25,299 nucleotides of DNA. Source: FEN-1219 sp035548835. Its GTDB lineage: Bacteria; Pseudomonadota; Gammaproteobacteria; Steroidobacterales; Rariloculaceae. Numbering within the stretch: the stretch's first letter is position 1; each line of letters opens with the position of its first letter. Positions 5,949 through 12,327 of this stretch are shown here, one piece after another. Made by a program: the position numbers and the translations under genes. The DNA lies in the NCBI GenBank assembly GCA_035548835.1, contig DASZSB010000215.1, positions 1 to 25,299 of the forward strand. The letters are read 5' to 3'. The notes under the pieces were generated by a model. It was not told the DNA's origin. It ran no database searches and saw only the letters and a list, made by a program, of their open reading frames with translations.

Positions 5949-7189
5949 CGGATGTCGGCGCCCAGGCTGCCGAGCTTGGCCTCGATGCGTTCGTAGCCGC
6001 GATCCACGTGGTAGATGCGGTCGACGAGCGTCGTGCCCTCGGCCTGCAGCCCCGCGAGCACCAGCGAAGCCGAGGCACGCAGATCGGTGGCCATGACGGG
6101 CGCGCCGGTCAGCCGCTCCACGCCCCGGGCGATCACGGTGTTGCCCTGGATCGACAGGTTCGCACCGAGCCGCTGCAGCTCGAGCACGTGCTGGAACCGG
6201 TTCTCGAAGATCGTCTCCGTGATCGTCGCCGTACCCTCGGCCACGGCATTCAGCGCGCAGAACTGGGCTTGCATGTCGGTCGGAAACGCCGGGTAGGGCG
6301 CCGTCTTGATGTCGACCGCCAGCGGCCTGCGGCCCTGCATGTCGAGCTCGATCCAGTCCGCGCCGGCAACGATGGTCGCCCCCGCCTCGGCGAGCTTCTG
6401 CAGCACGGCGTCGAGGTGCTCCGGCCTGGCCCGCGTGAGCTTCACGCGGCCACCCGTGATGGCCGCGGCCACGAGGTACGTGCCGGTTTCGATCCTGTCG
6501 GGCATGACCTCGTAGCTCGTGCCCGTGAGGCGCTCGACACCTTGAATGTGAATCGTGTCGGACCCCGCACCCTGGATCCTCGCGCCCATCGACGTCAGGA
6601 AAGCCGCCAGCTCCGCGATCTCGGGCTCGCGTGCCGCGTTCTCGATGACGGTCTCGCCCGTCGCGCAGACGGCCGCCATCATGAGGTTCTCGGTGCCCGT
6701 GACCGTCACGGTGTCGAGCACGAGCCGCGCGCCGTGCAGCCGCGGCGACCTGGCCCGGATGTAGCCGTTGTCGATCGTGATGGACGCCCCCATCGCCCGC
6801 AGGCCCGCGACGTGCAGGTTCACGGGCCGCGCGCCGATCGCGCAGCCGCCCGGCAGCGACACGTCGGCGTGTCCGTACCGGCCGAGCAGGGGCCCGAGCA
6901 CGAGAATCGCCGCGCGCATGGTCTTCACGAGCTCGTACGGCGCGATGAACTCGTTGATCGTGGCAGCATCGACGTCGACGCGATCACCGTGCTGCGCGAT
7001 CGTCACGCCCATGCGCTTGAGCAGGCGGACGGTCGTCGCGATGTCGTTCAGCTGCGGAACGTTCGAGAGCGCGACGGGCCCGTCGGCCAGCAGCGTACCG
7101 GCGAGGATCGGCAGCGCTGCGTTCTTGGCACCGGAGATCGGGAGCTCGCCGTACAGCGGACGGCCGCCGACGATCGCGAGCTTATCCAT
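5933..7189 (-). CDS. murA: UDP-N-acetylglucosamine 1-carboxyvinyltransferase
   Basis: Cytosolic enzyme that adds enolpyruvate from PEP to UDP-GlcNAc, the first committed step of peptidoglycan synthesis. The 418 residues match the usual length and two-domain inverse alpha/beta barrel. Lys22 and Asn23 lie in the ISGAKNAALP start block. The fosfomycin-target cysteine Cys116 is in LPGGCAIGARPVN, Asp305 in AFPTDMQAQF, and Arg397 in HVDRGYERIEAKLG; all catalytic positions are intact. With Cys rather than Asp at 116, the enzyme is predicted to be fosfomycin-sensitive. It follows ibaG by 30 bases on the same strand, as in Pseudomonas and E. coli, and shares its promoter. hisG-hisD-hisC, which separate murA from algW in Pseudomonas, are absent. 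Confidence 0.97.
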   Translation of the reverse strand: MDKLAIVGGRPLYGELPISGAKNAALPILAGTLLADGPVALSNVPQLNDIATTVRLLKRMGVTIAQHGDRVDVDAATINEFIAPYELVKTMRAAILVLGPLLGRYGHADVSLPGGCAIGARPVNLHVAGLRAMGASITIDNGYIRARSPRLHGARLVLDTVTVTGTENLMMAAVCATGETVIENAAREPEIAELAAFLTSMGARIQGAGSDTIHIQGVERLTGTSYEVMPDRIETGTYLVAAAITGGRVKLTRARPEHLDAVLQKLAEAGATIVAGADWIELDMQGRRPLAVDIKTAPYPAFPTDMQAQFCALNAVAEGTATITETIFENRFQHVLELQRLGANLSIQGNTVIARGVERLTGAPVMATDLRASASLVLAGLQAEGTTLVDRIYHVDRGYERIEAKLGSLGADIRRVAR

Positions 7190-7219
7190 GCCTGCGGCCC
7201 CGGCCCGGGCGTGCCGGCG

Positions 7220-7462
7220 TCATTGCGGGAGCGCCTGCCACTCTTCCGGCGTGAACGTCTGCAACGCGAGCGCGTGGATCTCCCTGCCGACCCGCGACCC
7301 GAGGGTTGCGTACACCATCTGATGGCGTTGCAGGCTGCGCTTGCCGGCAAAGGCCGGACAGATGACCGTGGCCTCGTAGTGGCCTTGGCCGTCCGTGACG
7401 ACTTCGGCCTTCGAGTGGCCGAGGTTCTGCTCGATCAGGGCGCGTATCTCGTTGGGATCCAT
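7220..7462 (-). CDS. ibaG: BolA family protein, IbaG/YrbA type
   Basis: An 80-residue BolA-fold protein. Relatives bind monothiol glutaredoxin with a shared [2Fe-2S] cluster and take part in iron-sulfur or iron handling and acid or cell-envelope stress. The core pattern is visible as FAGKRSLQRHQMVYATL (about 39-55), followed by the conserved IHALALQTFTPEEW (about 63-76), whose His is the usual cluster ligand. A Cys in VICPAF precedes the loop. The position directly upstream of murA is the classical IbaG position (next to murA in E. coli and Pseudomonas) and supports this subfamily over BolA proper. There is no clear ribosome site; a -10-like TAGACT lies 30 bases upstream. The frame continues upstream without homology and was cut at the ATG. 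Confidence 0.9.
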   Translation of the reverse strand: MDPNEIRALIEQNLGHSKAEVVTDGQGHYEATVICPAFAGKRSLQRHQMVYATLGSRVGREIHALALQTFTPEEWQALPQ

Positions 7463-7491
7463 GGGTCGCGATGTGCCGTTTCGGGAGCGGT

Positions 7492-7497
7492 AGTCTA
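7492..7497 (-). promoter_or_regulatory. -10-like element of the ibaG-murA unit
   Basis: On the minus strand TAGACT (7497-7492) lies 29 bases before the ibaG ATG, predicting a leader of about 23 bases. It is the same hexamer as before degS and rpoN. The -35 is not recognisable. Confidence 0.35.
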
Positions 7498-7549
7498 GCG
7501 TATGCGTGCGGCGTGGCGGCCATGCACCGGCGCCTGAATGCCGATCGCG

Positions 7550-7555
7550 TACAAT
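7550..7555 (+). promoter_or_regulatory. -10-like TACAAT upstream of lptC
   Basis: TACAAT matches the -10 consensus at five of six positions. It would start transcription near 7562, upstream of the GTG at 7580 but downstream of the ATG at 7538. No good -35 is present. It supports the shorter lptC start. Confidence 0.3.
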
Positions 7556-7579
7556 CGACGCGAACGCGGCGCGGCCGCA

Positions 7580-8149
7580 GTGGTTGGAACGAGCTTGCGG
7601 AATACGCTGGTCATGGTCGTGCTCGCCGCGCTCGCGGTCGCGACCTGGCTCTATGGCCGGCAGCCGACGTCGGTGCAGCGCACGGGGGCCGTCGACGGGG
7701 CGCCGCCGCTCGGCTACTACCTGCGCGCCGCCAGGCTGCTCGGCACCGACGAGCAGGGCCGCGTGGCTTACCAGATCCTCGCGGACGACCTCGAAGAGCT
7801 GCCGGATCAGCAGCTGCTGACGCTCCGCGGCGTTCGCATCGAGTATCACCCGGCCGATGCCGACACGTGGCTGATCTCGGCCGAGACGGGCACCGCCCCG
7901 AAGGACGGCACGGAGCTCACGCTGCGCGGCGCGGTCACCCTGCGCAGCCAACCCCGCAGCGGCGGCGAGCCGATGACCATCGCGGCCGAGGCCCTGCGCT
8001 TCGTCCCCGAAGACTCGACCGCAGAGTCGGACACCCCGGTCAGCATCAGGGTCGGTGACTGGGACGTGAGCGCGGTCGGGCTGCGGACGCGTTTGAAGGG
8101 GGACGTCGTGCAGCTAGAATCGAAGGTGCATGCGAAATTCACTCCCTAA
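7580..8149 (+). CDS. lptC: LPS export system protein LptC
   Basis: Bitopic inner-membrane protein that receives lipopolysaccharide from LptB2FG and passes it to periplasmic LptA. A single membrane helix at about 9-25 (TLVMVVLAALAVATWLYG) is followed by a beta-jellyroll domain with the usual pattern of a YYLR start, a YQILADDLEELPDQQLLTL strand pair and a late SDTPVSIRVGDWDVSAVGL segment. I used GTG at 7580 (189 residues) because LptC proteins normally have fewer than ten residues before the helix and because TACAAT lies just upstream. ATG at 7538 would give 203 residues. Sequence conservation in this family is low, so the call rests partly on lptA and lptB following. kdsC and kdsD, which precede lptC in Pseudomonas and E. 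coli, are missing. Confidence 0.85.
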   Translation: MVGTSLRNTLVMVVLAALAVATWLYGRQPTSVQRTGAVDGAPPLGYYLRAARLLGTDEQGRVAYQILADDLEELPDQQLLTLRGVRIEYHPADADTWLISAETGTAPKDGTELTLRGAVTLRSQPRSGGEPMTIAAEALRFVPEDSTAESDTPVSIRVGDWDVSAVGLRTRLKGDVVQLESKVHAKFTP

Positions 8150-8771
8150 TTTAGGGGCTTGCCTGGCGCTGACGCTGCTCGTCTGGAACGCGCTCGCGGC
8201 CCAGGGCCGCGACACGTCGGACGATCTCGTGCTCGACTCCGAATCGCTGTCGATGGACCGGCAGACGAATCTCATCGAGCTCAAGGGCCCGCGGATCACG
8301 CAAGGCGACATCCGTATCGAGGCCGACAAGGCGCTCGCGACGGGCACCGATTTCGAACAGCGCAGCGAGTGGCAGTTCCAAGGCCACGTGCGCATCACGA
8401 TGGACATGGCGGTGCTCGAGGCGGATTCCGCGGTCTTCACGTTCGACCGCAAGCAGCTCGCGCACGCGGAGCTCGAAGGTGCGCCCGCGTCGTTCACCGA
8501 TCGCGACCCCTCGCGAAAGACACCGATCCGCGGCGGCGCACGCAAGCTCGCGTACGATCGCGTGGCGCGCACGCTGCGCATGTCCGAGAACGCGTGGATC
8601 AACAAGGACCAGTACGAGATCCAGGGCTGCGACCTGATCTACGACTTCAACGATCAGGGCGTGAAATCGGGGGCCACGGATTGCGGCGAGCTGTTCCGCA
8701 TTCGCGTGCTGCCGAAGAACGAACCGCAGACTCCGCCGGCCGCTCCGCCGCCGCCACCGCCGCCGCAATGA
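8130..8771 (+). CDS. lptA: LPS transport periplasmic protein LptA (LptH-like) with polyproline tail
   Basis: Periplasmic bridge protein whose stacked beta-jellyrolls carry lipopolysaccharide between LptC and LptD. It has 213 residues with a signal peptide ending near ALAAQG (about 1-24). The OstA-like body has the typical DLVLDSESLSMDRQTNLIEL start, then WQFQGHVRITMDMAVLEADS and LAYDRVARTLRMSENAWI repeats. Two cysteines sit in QGCDLIYDF and ATDCGELF and could pair. The C-terminus is PPAA followed by seven prolines and Gln, unusual for the family. It starts 20 bases inside lptC, with GAAGG only 3 bases before the ATG and a TAGAAT (8115-8120) just upstream. Its stop overlaps the lptB start as ATGA, so lptC-lptA-lptB should be translationally coupled. 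Confidence 0.93.
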   Translation: MRNSLPNLGACLALTLLVWNALAAQGRDTSDDLVLDSESLSMDRQTNLIELKGPRITQGDIRIEADKALATGTDFEQRSEWQFQGHVRITMDMAVLEADSAVFTFDRKQLAHAELEGAPASFTDRDPSRKTPIRGGARKLAYDRVARTLRMSENAWINKDQYEIQGCDLIYDFNDQGVKSGATDCGELFRIRVLPKNEPQTPPAAPPPPPPPQ

Positions 8772-9493
8772 GCAGACTCGAAGCGCTCGGAGTAGCCAAG
8801 CGCTATCGACTGCGCCAGGTCGTGAAGGACCTGAGCCTGTCGATAGACAGCGGCGAGGTCGTCGGCCTGCTGGGACCGAACGGCGCCGGCAAGACGACGG
8901 CCTTCTACATGATCGTGGGCCTCGTGCGCTGCGATCAGGGCACGATCCGGCTGGCCGGCCGCGACGTCACGAAGATGCCCGTGCACAAGCGCGCGCGGCT
9001 CGGGCTCGGGTATCTGCCGCAGGAAGCCTCGGTCTTCCGCAAGCTCAGCGTCGCCGACAACATCCGCGCCATCCTGGAGACGCGCCGCGATCTCGATCGC
9101 GTCGCGAGGCAGACGAAGCTCGAGGAGCTGCTGGAAGAGCTGCACATCGGCCACGTCCGCGACACGCTCGGCGTGAGCCTGTCGGGCGGCGAGCGGCGCC
9201 GAGTGGAGATCGCGCGCGCTCTCGCCACGGAGCCGAAGTTCGTGCTGCTCGACGAGCCCTTCGCCGGCGTCGATCCGATCTCGGTCCTCGACATCCAGCG
9301 GATCATCCGGCATCTCGTTCAGCGCGACATCGGCGTGCTCATCACCGATCATAATGTGCGCGAGACACTGGGAATCTGCAGCCGCGCCTATATCCTCAAC
9401 AACGGAACGTTGATGGCCTCGGGCTCGCCGAATGAGATTCTGTCCAATAAGAGCGTCCGCGAAGTGTATCTGGGAGAAGGATTCTCCCTCTGA
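8768..9493 (+). CDS. lptB: LPS export ABC transporter ATP-binding protein LptB
   Basis: Cytosolic ATPase of the LptB2FGC transporter that extracts lipopolysaccharide from the inner membrane. The 241 residues contain all ABC motifs: Walker A GPNGAGKTT (36-44), Q-loop Gln85 in YLPQEASVFRKL, signature LSGGE (138-142), Walker B FVLLDEP with Glu163, and switch His195 in LITDHNVRETL. The YLPQEASVFRKLSVADNI and ICSRAYILNNG blocks are characteristic of LptB rather than of other ABC proteins. The ATG overlaps the lptA stop; the long open frame upstream of 8768 is a shadow of lptA. lptF and lptG are not in the window, as is usual for this locus. Confidence 0.97.
   Translation: MSRLEALGVAKRYRLRQVVKDLSLSIDSGEVVGLLGPNGAGKTTAFYMIVGLVRCDQGTIRLAGRDVTKMPVHKRARLGLGYLPQEASVFRKLSVADNIRAILETRRDLDRVARQTKLEELLEELHIGHVRDTLGVSLSGGERRRVEIARALATEPKFVLLDEPFAGVDPISVLDIQRIIRHLVQRDIGVLITDHNVRETLGICSRAYILNNGTLMASGSPNEILSNKSVREVYLGEGFSL
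9472..9488 (+). terminator. Short perfect hairpin at the 3' end of lptB
   Basis: GGGAGAA (9472-9478), a 3-base loop and TTCTCCC (9482-9488) form a 7-bp perfect stem. It lies just before the lptB stop and 15 bases before the -10-like element of rpoN. No T-run follows. It may mark an mRNA end or pause separating lptB from rpoN, or simply be coding sequence (GEGFS). Confidence 0.22.
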
Positions 9494-9503
9494 CGAGTCC
9501 GGT

Positions 9504-9509
9504 TAGACT
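9504..9509 (+). promoter_or_regulatory. -10-like TAGACT placed for a leaderless rpoN transcript
   Basis: TAGACT ends seven bases before the A of the rpoN ATG (9516), exactly as at degS. The two contexts read TAGACTGCCTGCATG and TAGACTGCGTGAATG. No ribosome-binding site is present before this ATG and no clear -35 is visible. Confidence 0.4.
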
Positions 9510-9515
9510 GCCTGC

Positions 9516-10994
9516 ATGTTGAAACCGTCCCTGCAACTGAAGCTGACCCAGCAGCTGACGATGACGCCGCAGCTGCAACAGGCCATCCGCCTGCTGCAGC
9601 TGCCGATCATGGAATTGCAGACGCAGATCCAGACCGCGCTCGACGAGAACGTGATGCTCGAGGCGGAGGAGCCCGAAGGCCCCACAGAGACCAGCGATGC
9701 CGCAGAGTCCGCCGGCGATGGCGAAGGCGCGGGCGAGGGCGAAACCGACGCCCAGCTCGACATGGAGATGGCCGGCGAGCCCGCGGAGGACTTCGCCGAA
9801 GCAGCGGTGGCGCAGGAGTCGGACTGGGAGGACACCCAGAAGACCGGGCCTTCCGAAACCCCGAAGGGCGCGGAGCCGCCCACGACGATCGAGTACGCCG
9901 ACCGCTCCGAGGAGACGCTGCGCGATCACCTGCTCTGGCAGCTCGAGCTTACGAATCTCGACGCGCGCACCACGGCCATCGGCCAGGCCATCATCGATGC
10001 GATCAACGACGACGGCTACCTGACCGACGATCTCGAAACGATCCGCGCGACGCTGGCACCCGAAGTGCTGGCCTCGGTCGAGGAGATCGAGCAGGTGCTC
10101 GTGACGCTGGTACAGCAGCTCGACCCCACTGGCGTCGGAGCCCGATCCGTCGGCGAATCGGTGCTGCTGCAGCTGAAGCAGCTCGATCCCGCGACGCCGG
10201 CACTCGCGCTCGCGAAGGCCATCGCCGCCGAGCACCTGCCGCTCGTGGCCGAGCAGCAGTACGGCGTTCTGAAACGCCTGCTGCGCACGACAGACGAGGA
10301 GCTGCATACCGCGATCGCGCTGGTGCGCTCGTGCCAACCACGACCCGGCGCCGCAGTGTTCGCGCCCGCCGCCGAGTACGTCGTGCCGGACGTGTTCGTG
10401 CGCCGCCACGAAGGCCAGTGGATCGTGGAGCTCAACAACTCCATCTCGCCGCGTCTGCGAGTCAATCAGCTGTACGCCGGCTCGCTCGGACGCGGCGAGG
10501 AGTATGATGCCCTGAAGGCTCAGCTCCAGGAGGCCCGCTGGTTGATCCGCAGCCTGGAAATCCGCAACGAGACCCTTCTCAAGGTTGCGCTGGCGATCGT
10601 GCAGCGACAGACGGAGTTCCTGGAGCACGGCGAAGAGCACATGCGGCCGATGGTGCTTCGCGACGTCGCCGAGGCCATCGAGATGCACGAATCTACGGTC
10701 TCGCGCGTCACGACCAACAAGTACATGCACACGCCGCGCGGCGTGTTCGAGTTCCGCTATTTCTTCTCGAGCCACGTGGCCGGCGAAGAAGGCGAGCAGT
10801 CTTCGACCGCCGTGCGCGCGAAGATCCGCAAGCTCGTGAGCGGCGAAGACCCCGAGAAGCCGCTGTCGGACAGTCAGATCGCACAGATCCTGTCGGAAGG
10901 CGGCATCACCGTGGCGCGGCGCACGGTGGCAAAGTATCGGGAAGCCATGAAGATCCCGTCGTCGAGCGACCGCAAGCGCAAGGCGGTGGGATGA
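9516..10994 (+). CDS. rpoN: RNA polymerase sigma-54 factor RpoN
   Basis: Alternative sigma factor that recognises GG/GC elements at -24/-12 and needs AAA+ activators. The 492 residues show the Gln/Leu-rich region I (1-50, LQLKLTQQLTMTPQLQQAIR), a long acidic region II (about 50-125, rich in Glu, Asp, Gly and Ala), the core-binding domain (about 130-320), a helix-turn-helix region (about 380-420, LRDVAEAIEMHESTVSRVTT) and the invariant RpoN box ARRTVAKYRE (467-476) reading the -24 element. All essential parts are intact. It lies in the standard lptB-rpoN-hpf order. No activator gene or obvious sigma-54 promoter was noticed in the window. An ATG overlapping its stop (10991) is probably not used for hpf. 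Confidence 0.97.
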   Translation: MLKPSLQLKLTQQLTMTPQLQQAIRLLQLPIMELQTQIQTALDENVMLEAEEPEGPTETSDAAESAGDGEGAGEGETDAQLDMEMAGEPAEDFAEAAVAQESDWEDTQKTGPSETPKGAEPPTTIEYADRSEETLRDHLLWQLELTNLDARTTAIGQAIIDAINDDGYLTDDLETIRATLAPEVLASVEEIEQVLVTLVQQLDPTGVGARSVGESVLLQLKQLDPATPALALAKAIAAEHLPLVAEQQYGVLKRLLRTTDEELHTAIALVRSCQPRPGAAVFAPAAEYVVPDVFVRRHEGQWIVELNNSISPRLRVNQLYAGSLGRGEEYDALKAQLQEARWLIRSLEIRNETLLKVALAIVQRQTEFLEHGEEHMRPMVLRDVAEAIEMHESTVSRVTTNKYMHTPRGVFEFRYFFSSHVAGEEGEQSSTAVRAKIRKLVSGEDPEKPLSDSQIAQILSEGGITVARRTVAKYREAMKIPSSSDRKRKAVG

Positions 10995-11038
10995 CCGACG
11001 ACGAGCCCAGATTCGAACCCAACGGAAGGAGCGAAATC

Positions 11039-11353
11039 ATGCAGTTGAGCGTCAGCGGGCACCACATCGAGATCACGGAATCCCTGCGCAACTACGTCGG
11101 CACGAAGCTCGCCAAGCTCGAGCGCCATTTCGATCACATGACGGACATCCATTGCGTGTTGACCGTCGAGAAACTGCAGCACAAGGCCGAAGCCACGATT
11201 CACGTGGGCGGCGGCACCATCCACGCCGATTCGATCGAACCGAACATGTACGCCGCGATCGACATCCTCGTCGACAAGCTCGATCGCCAGGTCAAGAAGC
11301 ACAAGGAAAAGCTGACGGATCATCACGCGAAGGAAGTGGAGCGCTTCCGCTAG
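11039..11353 (+). CDS. hpf: Short ribosome hibernation promoting factor (HPF/YfiA family)
   Basis: Binds the 30S decoding channel in stationary phase and, in the short-HPF class, stabilises 100S ribosome dimers together with RMF. It has 104 residues with the beta-alpha-beta-beta-beta-alpha core: MQLSVSGHHIEITESLRNYV, then AEATIHVGGGTIHADS, then the closing helix MYAAIDILVDKLDRQVKKHK. It ends shortly after that helix, so it is the short form without the long-HPF dimerisation domain. The ATG at 11039 has a strong GGAAGGAG 7-8 bases upstream. An in-frame ATG at 10991, overlapping the rpoN stop, would add 16 residues unlike the family. In Pseudomonas ptsN follows here; in this window rapZ does. 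Confidence 0.93.
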   Translation: MQLSVSGHHIEITESLRNYVGTKLAKLERHFDHMTDIHCVLTVEKLQHKAEATIHVGGGTIHADSIEPNMYAAIDILVDKLDRQVKKHKEKLTDHHAKEVERFR

Positions 11354-11381
11354 GCGGAGCGCTCGTCACGGAGCCTGAGCC

Positions 11382-12239
11382 ATGCGGCTGGTCATCATCA
11401 GCGGCGTGTCCGGATCGGGGAAGAGCGTCGCGCTGCACTTCCTCGAGGACCTGGGCTTCTATTGCATCGACAACATTCCGGTAGGGCTGCTGCGCTCGTT
11501 CGTCGACGAGATCGTCAATCGCGACGACCCGGCGTTCGCGAACGTCGGCATCGGGCTCGATGCCCGCAGCCGCCCCAGCGACATCGCACAGGTGCCGGCG
11601 CTCGTGCATAGGCTGCGGACGGAAGGCATCTCGTGCGAGGTCATCTTCCTGCAGACCGACAACAGGGTGCTGTTGTCCCGCTTCAGCGAGACGCGCCGCA
11701 AGCACCCGTTGACGGACAAGGACACGAGCCTCGAGGAGGCGATCGCCAAGGAGCGCGCGCTGCTGGCGCCGATCATCAACTCGGCGGAGCTCGTGATCGA
11801 CACCACGGGCATGACCGTGTACGAGCTGCGCGAGCAGATCCGCGAGCGCGTCGCCCCGCGCACACCGGGCTCCGTGTCGATCCTGATCGAGTCCTTCGGC
11901 TACAAGAACGGCCTGCCGCCGAACGCGGACTTCGTGTTCGACGTCCGCTGCCTGCCGAACCCCTACTGGCAGCTCGAGCTGCGGCGGCTCACGGGCAAGG
12001 ACGAACCGGTCGTGGCGTTTCTCGACGCCGCGCCCGCGGTGCAGGAAATGATCGACGACATCGTCGCGTTCCTCGACAAGTGGATCCCACGTTACCAGGA
12101 CTTCCAGCGCTCGTACCTGACGGTCGCCATCGGCTGCACGGGCGGCATGCACCGCTCGGTGTACGTGGCCGAGGCCGTCGCGAGGCGGCTCGCGGCATCG
12201 CCGCACACCATTCGCACTCATCACAACGAACTGCGGTAG
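11382..12239 (+). CDS. rapZ: RNase adapter protein RapZ (YvcJ family nucleotide-binding protein)
   Basis: Family members bind nucleotides. E. coli RapZ also directs RNase E to the small RNA GlmZ and so sets glucosamine-6-phosphate synthase levels. The 285 residues have Walker A GVSGSGKS (8-15), a FYCIDNIP block, a FLQTDNRVLLSRFSETRRKHPL region, and the conserved C-terminal FGYKNGLPPNADFVFDVR and IGCTGGMHRSVYVAE segments. The protein ends HNELR, whereas E. coli RapZ ends in the basic EKRKP with Lys and Arg residues needed for sRNA binding; that basic end is not visible here. It follows hpf by 28 bases. ptsN upstream and ptsO downstream, the usual neighbours, are both absent. Confidence 0.94.
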   Translation: MRLVIISGVSGSGKSVALHFLEDLGFYCIDNIPVGLLRSFVDEIVNRDDPAFANVGIGLDARSRPSDIAQVPALVHRLRTEGISCEVIFLQTDNRVLLSRFSETRRKHPLTDKDTSLEEAIAKERALLAPIINSAELVIDTTGMTVYELREQIRERVAPRTPGSVSILIESFGYKNGLPPNADFVFDVRCLPNPYWQLELRRLTGKDEPVVAFLDAAPAVQEMIDDIVAFLDKWIPRYQDFQRSYLTVAIGCTGGMHRSVYVAEAVARRLAASPHTIRTHHNELR

Positions 12240-12278
12240 GGCGTCCGCGGCGGATCGGCGGGGCGGGTCGGAGGCGTT

Positions 12279-12297
12279 CGCACGAATATGCCGTGCG
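12279..12297. terminator. Hairpin in the convergent rapZ/patatin gap
   Basis: CGCACG (12279-12284) and CGTGCG (12292-12297) form a 6-bp GC-rich stem with a 7-base, partly AT-rich loop in the 88-base space between two convergent genes. There is no T-run on either strand. The position fits a terminator; the sequence support is weak. Confidence 0.22.
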
Positions 12298-12327
12298 CCG
12301 CCGCCGGCCGTCACTGACACCGCCGCT

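Noticed and set aside
10991..11038. ATG overlapping the rpoN stop as hpf start
   Set aside because: It adds 16 residues unlike HPF proteins, while the ATG at 11039 has a strong ribosome site and matches the family start.
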